Positions 1 to 8,848 of a DNA stretch of 64,000 bases are shown one piece after another. The first letter of the stretch is position 1. The number at the start of each line of letters is the position of its first letter. The position numbers and the translations under genes were made by a program. This DNA comes from Xanthobacter autotrophicus Py2 (GTDB lineage: Bacteria > Pseudomonadota > Alphaproteobacteria > Rhizobiales > Xanthobacteraceae), in NCBI GenBank assembly GCA_000017645.1, contig CP000781.1, forward strand, positions 3,769,501 through 3,833,500, written 5' to 3'. The notes under the pieces are model-generated. The model had not been told where the DNA came from, ran no database searches, and worked only from the letters and a program-made list of their open reading frames with translations.

Positions 1-358
1 GGATGCCCAATTCACGAGATGCCCAGAACGTTAGCAACCGCCGTGCCACACCCCGCAAATCGAAGAGAACAAAGCTCCCGCTGCGGGAGTCTGAGAAAAT
101 TTGTCGTCAAATTGTCCGCGAATTATCTTTTTGCCTAAAGTGCGGGCACAAGTTGCGCATAAGTATGCGATGCCGCTCTGTTCCCTGCTCCTGATCGCCG
201 CTCTCAAGGCGGAGGTTTTCCCCAGACCGGAAGAGCCGGTGTGCCCGGGCCTCATGAGAGGGCAGGAAGGGAGATCATCTTACCGTTCGATTGCGGTCGG
301 GTCCCATGGCCACGTAGTGTCGCCGACGATTGACCCATCGTGACCCGGCGAGGCCGCC
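1..358. other. Leading region without a convincing gene
   Basis: No reading frame here looks like a recognisable protein; the short frames on both strands have unnatural composition. Positions 100-150 are AT-richer than the surroundings and could hold promoter elements for the racemase-family gene that follows, but I see no clear -35/-10 pair. Confidence 0.4.
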
Positions 359-1048
359 TTGAAAATCCTGGTGCTGAACGGAAATACCACTGTCGCCGTG
401 ACGGAGCGCATGATTGCGGCACTCAATCCCCTGTGCCCTGAAAATGTGCAGCTCATCGGCGCGACGGCGCCCTTCGGCATGCCCTATGTGTCGACGCGCG
501 CCGCCGTGGCGGTGGCCGCCCATGCCGTTCAGGATGCTGTGCGCGCGGCGGTGGAGCGCGAGCAGGCGGCGGGCCGCGCGCCCTTCGATGCCTGCTTTTA
601 TGCCTGCTTCGGCGAGCCGGGCATCGAGGCGCTCCGCGCCGAGCACGCCTTTCCGGTGGTGGGCATGGCGGAGGCCAGCATGCTCACAGCCCTGCAATTG
701 GGAGAGCGCTTTGCCATCGTCACGGTGGGGGCGGCGTGGCCGGCCATGCTGCGCGACCTGATGCGGCGCACCGCCCTGGAGGCGCGCTGCGCCGGCATCG
801 CCGTGGTGCCGGGCGATGCCCTTGCCGTTGCCACCGGCCGGGAGGAGGGGCTGAGGCTGGTGCGCGCGGCGGTGGACGAAGCGATCGTCCGCACCGCGCC
901 GGACGTGGTCATCGTCGCCGGCGCGGCGCTGGCAGGCTATGGCACCGCCCTCGCCGGGCAGGTTCCGGTTCCGGTTCTCGATTCCCTCACCGCCGGCTTC
1001 GAGCAGGCCCTCGCCCTGGCCCGGCTGGGCCTGAGGCGAGGGGGCTGA
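359..1048 (+). CDS. Asp/Glu/hydantoin racemase family protein
   Basis: A 229-residue cytoplasmic protein of the aspartate/glutamate/hydantoin racemase superfamily. The N-terminus (KILVLNGNTT) matches the family's first strand and substrate loop, and the two cysteine/threonine regions expected of the two-base mechanism are visible: YACFGEPG near residue 83 and an AGAAL segment near residue 182. The second catalytic position appears to be Ala rather than the usual Cys, so substrate and activity are uncertain. The start is TTG, preceded by a GAGG ribosome site about six bases upstream; no ATG fits better. It is convergent with uppP, whose stop lies 20 bases downstream, so it is probably a single-gene unit. 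Family-level call only. Confidence 0.75.
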   Translation: MKILVLNGNTTVAVTERMIAALNPLCPENVQLIGATAPFGMPYVSTRAAVAVAAHAVQDAVRAAVEREQAAGRAPFDACFYACFGEPGIEALRAEHAFPVVGMAEASMLTALQLGERFAIVTVGAAWPAMLRDLMRRTALEARCAGIAVVPGDALAVATGREEGLRLVRAAVDEAIVRTAPDVVIVAGAALAGYGTALAGQVPVPVLDSLTAGFEQALALARLGLRRGG

Positions 1049-1067
1049 GGCCGGCCACCCGGCTTCC

Positions 1068-1940
1068 TCAGGACAGGGACCCGGTCGCCACCGCGACCAG
1101 CAGGAACGTGCCCATGGCGATGCGGTAGAACACGAACGGCCAGGCGGAGAGCCGCTCCATCACCTTCATCAGGGTCCAGATGGCGACGAAGGCCGAAAGC
1201 GAGGCCGTCACCAGGCCCACGCCCAGCACGATCCAGCCCTGGGTATCAAGGCCCGCCTGGTGGAGCACCAGCAGTTCCTTCACGCCGGCGGCGAAGATGG
1301 CGGGCAGGCCGAGCAGGAAGGAAAAGCGGGCGGCATCCTCGCGCTTAAGGCCGAGGAACATGGCCGCCGTCAGCGTCGAGCCCGAGCGTGACACGCCGGG
1401 GATCAGCGCGCCCACCTGGGCGAGGCCGACCACGAGCGCGTCGCTCAGCTTGATGTGCTCGAACGAGCGGGTGTGGCGGCTGACGAGTTCCGCGATGGCG
1501 AGCAGCAGGCCCATCACCAGGCTCGCGGCGCCGATCACCCACAGCTCGCGGAACGCGGAGCCGCAGGCGTTCAGCTTGTCCTTCAGCAGCACACCGGCGA
1601 TGACGATGGGCAAGGTGCCAAGGATGATGCCCAGCACCGTGCGCGGGGCGTGGGCGCCATAATCCCCCGTGCGCACCGCCCGCAGCGAGCCGCAGGCCAG
1701 ATCGCGCAGGTCCGACCAGAAATAGGTCACCACGGCGAACAGGGCGGCGAGCTGCATGGCCGCCGAAAAGGCCGAGCCGGGATCCGGCCAGCCGAGCACC
1801 GCCGGAACGAGGCGCATGTGTGCCGTGGAGGAAATGGGCAGCAGCTCGGTGATCCCCTGAACCACACCGAGAACCGCCACCTTGGTGGTGCCGAGGGCGA
1901 CGAAACCCGTGTCCACCCCGTTCGTGCAGACGCTGGCCAT
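1068..1940 (-). CDS. uppP: Undecaprenyl-diphosphatase
   Basis: Integral membrane phosphatase that dephosphorylates undecaprenyl pyrophosphate to recycle the lipid carrier for peptidoglycan and other wall polymers; the family confers bacitracin resistance (BacA). The protein is about 290 residues, the family's usual size, with seven to eight hydrophobic segments. Both signature motifs are present: GITELLPISSTAH near the N-terminus, with the catalytic Glu and Ser-rich loop, and PGVSRSGST in the middle, with the catalytic Arg. I chose the ATG at 1940, which has a GGA-type ribosome site; a TTG at 1955 would add five residues. It stands alone, convergent with the racemase-family gene. Confidence 0.93.
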   Translation of the reverse strand: MASVCTNGVDTGFVALGTTKVAVLGVVQGITELLPISSTAHMRLVPAVLGWPDPGSAFSAAMQLAALFAVVTYFWSDLRDLACGSLRAVRTGDYGAHAPRTVLGIILGTLPIVIAGVLLKDKLNACGSAFRELWVIGAASLVMGLLLAIAELVSRHTRSFEHIKLSDALVVGLAQVGALIPGVSRSGSTLTAAMFLGLKREDAARFSFLLGLPAIFAAGVKELLVLHQAGLDTQGWIVLGVGLVTASLSAFVAIWTLMKVMERLSAWPFVFYRIAMGTFLLVAVATGSLS

Positions 1941-2408
1941 GATGTCGGTTTCCAATTGCAGATGAAGACGAGGATGGTCCGCCTGCCGCCGCCCCCATCG
2001 CGCGGCGCGGGGGAACGTGGCGCCGAGGTCTCTGACTAACCGGTTCGCGACCGCGCCGGAACCGGGCGGGGTGCGCGTTGTCAGCGCAGTGGCGTTGGGG
2101 AATGCTTACTCCGCGCCGCTTTGCTGCCCTTGGGACACCTGCGCGGTGGCGTTGCGGCAGGGGCGCGTCACACCGCGTGTTACGGATATTTAATCTGCCT
2201 CCCGCTCAGCATCAGGCAGCTGAAAACGCACGACAATCGCCCTCCTGCCGCAGGCGACGCGAGACGCGCGACAGGGCGCGGACTGGTCAAATCCAAAAAA
2301 ACGCAGATAGGACGAACCGACAATTCCTGTTTAGCGCGCCCCGATGACAGTTGAAAAACGTCTTCCCAAAGGTCATCGCGCCCATTGCCTGTCCCAAGGT
2401 CAGTCTCT
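1941..2408. other. Intergenic region between divergent uppP and hflK
   Basis: About 470 bases between two divergently transcribed genes. It must hold both promoters. An AT-richer patch lies at roughly 2285-2345, just upstream of hflK. I see no RNA gene or repeat. Confidence 0.4.
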
Positions 2409-3488
2409 ATGGCGAATATAGACACGGTACCGCGCGAGGAGAGCCCAGTCCCGCCCCAGGTCCCGCTCGAGGCCGCGCCCCCGCAGGCGAAGGAACCGTT
2501 CGAGGCCCTGGCGCGCGATCAGGTGGCCGACATGCTGCGCCTGCCGCACTTCGGGCGCTGGGGGGCGCTCATGGTCGCCGGCATCCTCGTGTTCCTGTGG
2601 GCGGCGAGCGGTTTCTACCGGGTCCAGCCGGACGAGCAGGGCATCGTGCTGCGCTTCGGCAAATGGGTGTCCACGCAGGCGTCAGGGGTCCACTATCACT
2701 GGCCCTATCCCATCGAAACCGTGCTGCTGCCCAAGACCACGCAGATCAACCAGCTGGTCATCGGCAAGCGCGACGGCTCCCGCGAGCGCAACCAGATCCT
2801 GACCGGGGACGAGAACATCGTCGAGGCGGAGGGCGTGGTGTTCTGGCGCATCCGCGATGCCGGGCAGTTCCTGTTCAAGGTGGCCGACGCGGAAGGCACG
2901 CTCAGGGTGGCGGCCGAGAGCGCCCTGCGCGAGGTCATCGGCCAGAACCCGATCCAGTCGGCGCTCTCCGACAAGCGCCAGCAGATCGCCCAGCAGACCG
3001 AGGTGGTGCTGCAGCGGCTGCTGGACAAATACGAGGCCGGCATCACCATCACCCAGGTGCAGCTGCTGCGCATCGATCCGCCGCCCGCCGTCATCGACGC
3101 TTTCAACGACGTGCAGCGGGCGCGGGCGGACCAGGAGCGGGCGCGCAACGAGGCGGAAGCCTATCGCAACGACATCCTGCCCCACGCCCGCGGCGAGGCC
3201 GAGCACATCACCCAGGAGGCCGCGGCCTATGGCGAGCAGGTGGTCGACCTGGCGCGCGGCGAGGCCCAGAGCTTCCTCGCCGTCGCCGCCGCCTACGAGC
3301 AGCACAAGGATGTGACCCTGCGCCGGCTCTATCTGGAAGGCGTGGACGAACTGCTGAAGCGCTCCGGACGGGTGATCGTGGACCTGTCGGCCCACGGCGG
3401 CGGCGTGGTGCCCTACCTGCCCCTGATGGAGCCGGGGCCGAAGCCGGCCGCGGTCGCCGAGGCCCCGGTCGCGGGAGCGGTCAAATGA
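2409..3488 (+). CDS. hflK: FtsH protease modulator HflK
   Basis: Membrane-anchored SPFH/band-7 protein that forms a large periplasmic-facing assembly with HflC around the FtsH AAA protease and modulates its proteolysis. The 359-residue product has a Pro-rich cytoplasmic N-terminus, one transmembrane segment at about residues 50-70 (MVAGILVFLWAASG), then the band-7 domain starting GFYRVQPDEQGIVLRFGK and a long Ala/Glu/Arg-rich helical region. I chose the ATG at 2409 because family members begin shortly before such a Pro-rich segment and the extra eight upstream residues look non-coding. It overlaps hflC by four bases (ATGA), the classic hflKC arrangement. Confidence 0.93.
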   Translation: MANIDTVPREESPVPPQVPLEAAPPQAKEPFEALARDQVADMLRLPHFGRWGALMVAGILVFLWAASGFYRVQPDEQGIVLRFGKWVSTQASGVHYHWPYPIETVLLPKTTQINQLVIGKRDGSRERNQILTGDENIVEAEGVVFWRIRDAGQFLFKVADAEGTLRVAAESALREVIGQNPIQSALSDKRQQIAQQTEVVLQRLLDKYEAGITITQVQLLRIDPPPAVIDAFNDVQRARADQERARNEAEAYRNDILPHARGEAEHITQEAAAYGEQVVDLARGEAQSFLAVAAAYEQHKDVTLRRLYLEGVDELLKRSGRVIVDLSAHGGGVVPYLPLMEPGPKPAAVAEAPVAGAVK

Positions 3489-4405
3489 AGCGCTATGGTT
3501 TCGTCGGGCTGGCGGCGGCGGCCATTCTCGGGGCCGTCGCCCTGTCCTTCGCCTTCACGGTGGAGGAGACCCAGCGGGCGCTGGTGGTGCGCCTCGGCAT
3601 GCCGCTGGCGGTCCATGACGACCCTGGCCTGTACTTCAAGGTGCCGTTCATCGACACGGTGATCTTCTTCGAGCGTCGGCTGGTGTCGCTGGAGCCGCCC
3701 GCCGAGCAGATCATCCTGGGTGACCAGAAGCGGATCGAGGCGAGCACCTATACCCGCTTCCGCATCAGCGACCCGCTGGCCTTCTACCAGGCGGTGGGCG
3801 GCATCGAGCAGGGCCAGTCGCGCCTTGCGCAGATCGTCAATTCGGCGGTGCGCCGGGAACTGGGGCAGGCGAAGCTGGTGGACCTCCTGTCCACCGAGCG
3901 CGACCGCATCATCGATGCCATCCGCTCCCAGGTGATCGAGCGCAGCCGGTCGCTGGGCGTGGACGTGGTGGAGGTGCGCCTCTTGCGCGCCGACCTGCCG
4001 GCGGAAACCAGCCAGGCCATCTACGACCGCATGAAATCCGAACGCCAGCGCGAGGCCAAGGAACTGCGCGCCCAGGGCTTTGAATGGGCGCAGGAAATCC
4101 AGGCCCGCGCCGACCGCCAGAAGACCATCATCCTGGCCGAGGCGCAGCAGAAGGCGAAGGTGACGCGGGGCGAGGCCGATGCGGCGGCCTCCCAGATCCT
4201 CGGCGACGCCTATGATCGCAGCCCCGCCTTCTACACCTTCCTGCGGACCCAGCAGACCTACCGCCAGACCCTGGCAGGGGCCTCCCCCACGCTGCTGCTG
4301 TCGCCGGACGTGGACTTCCTCGGCGCGCTGACGAAGGGGCCGTCGCCGGAGCCCACGACCGGCGAAAAGCCCAGCGCGCGGGCCGAAGGCGGCCCAAGGC
4401 CATGA
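3485..4405 (+). CDS. hflC: FtsH protease modulator HflC
   Basis: Partner of HflK in the FtsH-regulating SPFH complex of the inner membrane. The 306-residue protein starts with a signal-anchor helix (residues 6-25), followed by the band-7 domain with the typical VVRLGMP and PGLYFKVPFID stretches and a helical region rich in Arg, Glu and Ala (RAQGFEWAQEIQARADRQ). The start ATG overlaps the hflK stop codon, implying translational coupling. The last 25 residues are Pro/Gly/Glu-rich and probably disordered. In many alphaproteobacteria a DegP/HtrA-type protease follows hflC; here the next gene is a TerC-type membrane protein instead. Confidence 0.93.
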   Translation: MKRYGFVGLAAAAILGAVALSFAFTVEETQRALVVRLGMPLAVHDDPGLYFKVPFIDTVIFFERRLVSLEPPAEQIILGDQKRIEASTYTRFRISDPLAFYQAVGGIEQGQSRLAQIVNSAVRRELGQAKLVDLLSTERDRIIDAIRSQVIERSRSLGVDVVEVRLLRADLPAETSQAIYDRMKSERQREAKELRAQGFEWAQEIQARADRQKTIILAEAQQKAKVTRGEADAAASQILGDAYDRSPAFYTFLRTQQTYRQTLAGASPTLLLSPDVDFLGALTKGPSPEPTTGEKPSARAEGGPRP

Positions 4406-4459
4406 GGGATGCCGGATGCCGCACCCGGCCCCGCGTGTTGACCGTAGAGGACGCACCCC

Positions 4460-5500
4460 ATGGATCTCGGCGCTGATCTTTCCTGGTTCGGCATCAGCCT
4501 GAAGATTTTCTTCATCGACCTGTTGCTCAGCGGCGACAACGCCATCGTCATTGTGCTGGCCTGTCGCAGCCTGCCGGCGCAGCAGGTGCCGAAGGCGGTC
4601 GCGCTCGGCGCGGCGGGGGCGATCTTCTTCCGGCTGGTCATCGCGGCGGTGGCGGGGATCCTGCTCACCATCCCGCTGCTGAAGATCATCGGCGGGGCGC
4701 TGCTCTTCGTCATCGCCATCAACCTGCTCGCGGGAGAACATCTGCGGCGGCGGGAGGGCGAGCCGAGCCCCGGCCTTGACCCGGCGATCAGCAACGACAG
4801 CGGCTTCATGGGGGCGGTGTTCGTCATCCTGATCGTGGACGCGATCATGAGCCTCGACAACGTGGTGGCCCTCGCCGCCGTGTCGGAAGGCAACCTGCTC
4901 TATCTCATCGGCGGGTTGCTGTTCAGCGTGCCCCTGATCTTCTTCGGAAGCTTCGTCGTCACGGAGGCGATGAAGCATTTTCCGGCGATCATCCTCGTCG
5001 GCACAGCTTTCCTCGGCTGGGTGGCGGGCGAGATGATCGTGTCCGACCCGCTGTGGTCCGGCTGGATCGCAAGGCACGCCGAAGCGCTGTCGGTGCTGGT
5101 GCCGCTGGCATCGGTGGTGTTCGTGCTGGTCGAGGGCCGGATCACGGCGCAGGCGCGTTTCAGGGAGGCAAGTACCGCCGTGGCCAGCGGCGGCCCACCG
5201 CGCCGCGCCGAAGCAAGACCCCGCGCGCCGGCGCGACCCGCGCCCCGAAATGTCGAGGCGCCCACGCCGCGCGCTCTGGAGCCGCGCGCTCTGGACGTGG
5301 ATGCGTCCGCGCCTGTTCTTCTCGCTGCATCCCTTCCGGCTTCGCCCGGCGTCCTGCTGGCGGCCAAGGACGACCAGGGGGCCGTCGCCCCGACGGAAAG
5401 CAAGGGGGACCGGCTGGTCCTCGTCGGCCTCATCCTCTTGTTCTGCGTCATAGCGGTGGTGATGGCGACCGTCGTGGCCGCCGGCAGCCGGCTCGGCTAG
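4460..5500 (+). CDS. TerC/YjbE-family integral membrane protein with C-terminal extension
   Basis: Multi-spanning membrane protein of the TerC family, whose members are linked to metal-ion (Mn, tellurite-associated) homeostasis. The first 225 residues form the family core: LLLSGDNAIVIVLA near residue 24 and IMSLDNVVALAAV near residue 132 are the two conserved Asp-Asn motifs. At 346 residues it is over 100 longer than usual family members (about 230). The extra part is an Ala/Pro/Arg-rich linker (about 235-300) followed by one more hydrophobic segment (about 316-340). An AGAGGA ribosome site precedes the ATG. It lies 54 bases after hflC and could share its transcript. Confidence 0.82.
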   Translation: MDLGADLSWFGISLKIFFIDLLLSGDNAIVIVLACRSLPAQQVPKAVALGAAGAIFFRLVIAAVAGILLTIPLLKIIGGALLFVIAINLLAGEHLRRREGEPSPGLDPAISNDSGFMGAVFVILIVDAIMSLDNVVALAAVSEGNLLYLIGGLLFSVPLIFFGSFVVTEAMKHFPAIILVGTAFLGWVAGEMIVSDPLWSGWIARHAEALSVLVPLASVVFVLVEGRITAQARFREASTAVASGGPPRRAEARPRAPARPAPRNVEAPTPRALEPRALDVDASAPVLLAASLPASPGVLLAAKDDQGAVAPTESKGDRLVLVGLILLFCVIAVVMATVVAAGSRLG

Positions 5501-5509
5501 CCGGCTGCC
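5483..5509. terminator. Hairpin between convergent terC-like and psiF-like genes
   Basis: Perfect inverted repeat GGCAGCCGGC - 7 bases - GCCGGCTGCC. It covers the last codons and stop of the TerC-family gene and sits just before the convergent PsiF-like gene's end. There is no U-run, so it could be a bidirectional stop structure or simply mRNA 3'-end protection. Confidence 0.45.
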
Positions 5510-5532
5510 TCTGGGCCTCCTGTCGCCGTGCC

Positions 5533-5775
5533 CTACTTGCCGACCGCGTCCGCCACGCACTTGGTGGTGAAGCTCTTCCTGGCCGCGCCATAGAGCTTCT
5601 TCTCCGCGGCCTGTGTCTCGCAGGCGGCGGTTGCATCCTTCTGGCACTTGGTGAGGAAGCTGGTCTTGGCTGCGCCCGCCAGGCTCTTGCTGGCAACGGT
5701 GGCGGTGCAGGTTTCCGCGAAGGCGCCGGCGGCCGAAACGGCCAGGAGGGCCAAGGCGAGGGCGAATGTTTTCAT
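5533..5775 (-). CDS. PsiF-repeat secreted small protein
   Basis: An 80-residue exported protein. A clear signal peptide (MKTFALALALLAVSAAGAFA) is followed by two PsiF-type repeats, each with a conserved AAK/AARxSFxxKC pattern: AGAAKTSFLTKC near residue 38 and YGAARKSFTTKCVAD near residue 65. Cysteines pair with two others (ETCTA, AACETQ). PsiF of E. coli is phosphate-starvation induced, but its molecular function is unknown. I chose the ATG at 5775 because GGGAGG lies 6-11 bases upstream; a GTG 15 bases earlier overlaps that site. It is divergent from the sensor kinase gene. Confidence 0.85.
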   Translation of the reverse strand: MKTFALALALLAVSAAGAFAETCTATVASKSLAGAAKTSFLTKCQKDATAACETQAAEKKLYGAARKSFTTKCVADAVGK

Positions 5776-6020
5776 TGTCGATCCTCCCACCGGACCTTGA
5801 AAGGTCCCGTGGCGAAGCTAGCACTGAAGTCATGGCCATTCGACGGTGCCGAAACGTCAGTGCTGGCCCGTTTTACACGCCATTTGCCGTGCTCCGGATC
5901 TGATGGAACCAGTTCGCCCGCCGCAGGTCGCGACCGGAGCGGACAGGCGCCGCCCCTTGCGCCCGCGTGCGAGGTGGCCCCACATGTTCGGCCTGTCGAG
6001 GGCAGGGGTTCGGGGCGGAC

Positions 6021-7967
6021 GTGACACCGGAGAGATCCAATCGCGGCACGCGCGCAGACGGCTTCGGCCCGGATCTGCCGCATGGGCGCTGGCGCGCCAT
6101 CTGGCTCGCCTGGCGCGGCGTCGCGATCTGCCTCGTGTTGATGGGAGCGGTGGCCCCCGCCCGCGCTGAGACCGCCCGCCGTCATGTGCTGGTCCTGTTC
6201 GAGAACAACCGCCTGTTGCCGGCCAACGTGCTGGGCGACCGGGGCATCACCAGCGCGCTGGGGGAGGTGGACCGCAGCACCGAGATCAGCACCGAGTTTC
6301 TGGATTATCCGCGCTTCAGTGGCGCCGCCTACGTGGGAACCATCACGCGCTTCCTGCGTGAGAAATACGCGGTGCGACCGCCCGGCGTCATCATCGTCGC
6401 CGGCGACACTGCGCTCGACTTCGTGCTGAACACCCGGGCCGAGCTTTTTCCGCAGGTGCCGGTGGTCCATGTGGGCGTCGCGAGTTCCTTCCTCGCCTCC
6501 CGCCCGCCTCTGCCTGAAGACGTGGTGGGCGTGCCCTTCGCGCAGGATTTCGCCGGCACCATCGCGCAGGCGTTGAAATGGCATCCGCAGGCCAAGCATC
6601 TGGTCCTGATCACCGGCGCGGCCGAGCGTGATCGGGAATGGGAGCAGGACCTGCGCCGGGCGGCCGGAGGCTTCGAAGGCCGGGTGAGCATCGAGATGCT
6701 TGCAGGCCGCCCCATGGCGGAGGTGTTGAAGCGGGTGGCGGAGCTGGGTCCCGACACCGTGGTGGCCACGCCCGGGTTTTTCCGCGACGGGGCGGTCAGC
6801 ATCTACCTTCCGGCGGACTCGGTGCGGCTGATCGCGCAGGCGGCGACGGCGCCGGTCTACGGCCCCTTCGTCACCTTCATCGGCACCGGTGTCGTGGGCG
6901 GATGGATGACCAGTTTCGAGGCCATGGGCCGCGAGGGCGGGGCCATCGCCAATCGCCTGCTGGACGGGCAGGCGGCTTCGTCCCTCAGGCTCCCCCAGGT
7001 GATGCCGTCCGCGCTTTATGTGGACTGGCGGCAGATCGAGCGCTGGGGCATCGATCCGGATGCGGTGCCCGCCGACGCGGTCATCCAGTTCCGCGCGCCC
7101 GGGTTCTGGCAGACCTACCGGAAGGAGGCGATGGCGGTTGCCCTGGCCTTCCTGTTGCAGAGCCTGCTTCTGACCGCCCTGCTGCTTGAGCGCGACCGCC
7201 GGCGCCTGGCGCAGTCGAGCGTGGACCGCCATCGGTTCGAGCTGGCCCATGCATCCCGGCTGGCGGTCGCGGGGGAATTGACTGGTTCCATCGCCCACGA
7301 GATCAACCAGCCGCTGGCCGCCATCCTGAGCAATGCGGCGGCGGCGGAAATGATGCTGGACCGCGGCACCGCGCGGCCCGGCGAACTGAAGGAGATCCTG
7401 GCCGACATCAGGCGTGACGACCTGCGCGCAAGCGAGGTCATCCGCCGGCTGCGGGCGCTGCTCGCCAAGCACGAGGTGGTGCGCCAGCCCGTCGACCTCA
7501 ACGACATCCTGGGTGACGTGATCGCCCTGCTGAATGCCGAGGCCCGCCGCCGGCGCATCGCCCTGAGCGCACGGCCGGTGGGGGAGACAATCACGGTGGT
7601 GGGCGACCGCATCCAGCTCCAGCAGGTGCTCATCAACCTGATCATGAATGCCATGGACGCGCTGGCGGATACTCCCGAGGAGCAGCGCAACATCGTCCTG
7701 TCGCTCGAAGGCTCGGCCACCGACGCGACCATCCGGGTGCGCGACCGTGGACACGGCATTACTGCGGAACACCTGCCGAAGCTGTTCGACTCCTTCTTCA
7801 CCACCAAGCGCAAGGGCATCGGCCTCGGCCTGTCCATTGCGCGCACGCTGGTCGAGGCCCATGGTGGCACCATCACGGCCGAGAGCGCGCCGGGGGAGGG
7901 CGCCACTTTCACCATCCAGCTTCCCCGGGTCGCGCCCGGCGGCAGCGCCTGGGTTGGGAGATCATGA
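6021..7967 (+). CDS. Sensor histidine kinase with ABC-substrate-binding-like sensor domain
   Basis: Membrane histidine kinase of about 648 residues. The N-terminus has a signal-anchor (WLAWRGVAICLVLMGAVAPA), then a roughly 290-residue periplasmic region resembling ABC-transporter substrate-binding (LuxP/YtfQ-like) sensor folds, a transmembrane helix (VALAFLLQSLLLTALLL), and the kinase core: H-box HEINQPLAAIL, N-box NLIMNAMDAL, G1 DRGHGI and G2 GIGLGLSIA. The HEINQPL form is typical of DctB/FixL-related kinases. The start is uncertain: the GTG at 6021 keeps the signal; another GTG at 5967 would add 18 residues. It overlaps the response regulator by four bases, so the pair is one transcript. 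The ligand is unknown. Confidence 0.85.
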   Translation: MTPERSNRGTRADGFGPDLPHGRWRAIWLAWRGVAICLVLMGAVAPARAETARRHVLVLFENNRLLPANVLGDRGITSALGEVDRSTEISTEFLDYPRFSGAAYVGTITRFLREKYAVRPPGVIIVAGDTALDFVLNTRAELFPQVPVVHVGVASSFLASRPPLPEDVVGVPFAQDFAGTIAQALKWHPQAKHLVLITGAAERDREWEQDLRRAAGGFEGRVSIEMLAGRPMAEVLKRVAELGPDTVVATPGFFRDGAVSIYLPADSVRLIAQAATAPVYGPFVTFIGTGVVGGWMTSFEAMGREGGAIANRLLDGQAASSLRLPQVMPSALYVDWRQIERWGIDPDAVPADAVIQFRAPGFWQTYRKEAMAVALAFLLQSLLLTALLLERDRRRLAQSSVDRHRFELAHASRLAVAGELTGSIAHEINQPLAAILSNAAAAEMMLDRGTARPGELKEILADIRRDDLRASEVIRRLRALLAKHEVVRQPVDLNDILGDVIALLNAEARRRRIALSARPVGETITVVGDRIQLQQVLINLIMNAMDALADTPEEQRNIVLSLEGSATDATIRVRDRGHGITAEHLPKLFDSFFTTKRKGIGLGLSIARTLVEAHGGTITAESAPGEGATFTIQLPRVAPGGSAWVGRS

Positions 7968-8599
7968 GTTCGTCACCTCTGGTCCACGTGGTGGACGACG
8001 ACGATTCCCTGCGCACCGCCGTGGTGCGACTGCTGACCGCCGCCGGCCTGGAGGTGCGGGCCTACGCCTCCGCCGGCGATTTCCTGCTCCATCCGCTGCC
8101 GCAGGGTCCCGGCTGTCTCCTGCTGGATCTCAGGATGCCCGGGCCGTCCGGACTGGAGCTGCAGCGGGCCCTTAAGAATCTGGGCGCAACGCTGCCCGTG
8201 ATCTTCTTCACCGCCCATGCGGATGTGGCCTGCAGCGTGGAGGCCATGAAGGCGGGGGCGGTGGATTTCCTCATGAAGCCGGTGGAGCCGCAGGTGCTGC
8301 TGGATGCCGTCCATCGCGGGCTTGAGCGGGACAGGCTGCTGCGGGCCGCACGCGCGGATGCGCAGGACCTGCGGGCCCGCTTCGCTCTGCTGACGCAGCG
8401 TGAGCGCGAAGTGTTCGACCTGGTGGTGGCGGGCAAGCTGAACAAACAGATCGCCGATGAACTCGGCATCGCCGAGCGCACCGTAAAGGCGCAGCGCGCG
8501 CAGCTCATGACCAAGCTCGGAGCCGAATCGGCCGCCGAGCTGGGGCGCCTTGCCGAACGGCTGCAGCGCCTGCCGGAAGGCCCGCAAGACGCAAGGTGA
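7964..8599 (+). CDS. FixJ/NarL-type response regulator
   Basis: A 211-residue transcription regulator partnered with the kinase gene it overlaps (ATGA). The receiver domain occupies residues 5-120, with the acidic pocket VDDDDS, the phospho-acceptor Asp in LLLDLRMPG, the Thr in FFTAHAD and the Lys in FLMKPVEP. A LuxR/FixJ helix-turn-helix fills residues 140-200 (LTQREREVFDLVVAGKLNKQ, then GIAERTVKAQRAQLM). This arrangement is the FixJ class. Target genes are not evident; the downstream neighbours are hypotheticals. Confidence 0.92.
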   Translation: MSSSPLVHVVDDDDSLRTAVVRLLTAAGLEVRAYASAGDFLLHPLPQGPGCLLLDLRMPGPSGLELQRALKNLGATLPVIFFTAHADVACSVEAMKAGAVDFLMKPVEPQVLLDAVHRGLERDRLLRAARADAQDLRARFALLTQREREVFDLVVAGKLNKQIADELGIAERTVKAQRAQLMTKLGAESAAELGRLAERLQRLPEGPQDAR

Positions 8600-8848
8600 G
8601 CGTACGGGGCCGGGACTTTGTCGTTCGGTACAGGTTTCCCCGTTTTTATGGTCTGCGCCTAAGGCGGGCCCGTGCGGCAGAGGCGTATCCTGCTACATCC
8701 CTCTGCCCTTTCGGGCATCGCGTATGGCCCCTTTTACGGATGGTCCGAAGGGCGTTCCGGCTCCAAAGATGCGCGGCAAGTCCCGTGTCGATGACGCGCG
8801 TCAAGGAGGCGTCGCTCATTGCGTGTCAACACCCTCGGCGGCGGCTAC

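Noticed and set aside
1045..1071. Imperfect hairpin between racemase-family gene and uppP
   Set aside because: A CTGAGG/CCTCAG pairing exists but needs a bulge and has no T-run, so it is too weak to call a terminator.
2351..3484. Long plus-strand frame running through hflK into hflC
   Set aside because: Its first 380 residues are an Arg/Gly/Ala-rich shadow of hflK in another frame; only the HflC part is a real protein.
5772..7862. Long minus-strand frame opposite the sensor kinase
   Set aside because: Composition is a mirror of the real kinase gene; no known domain.
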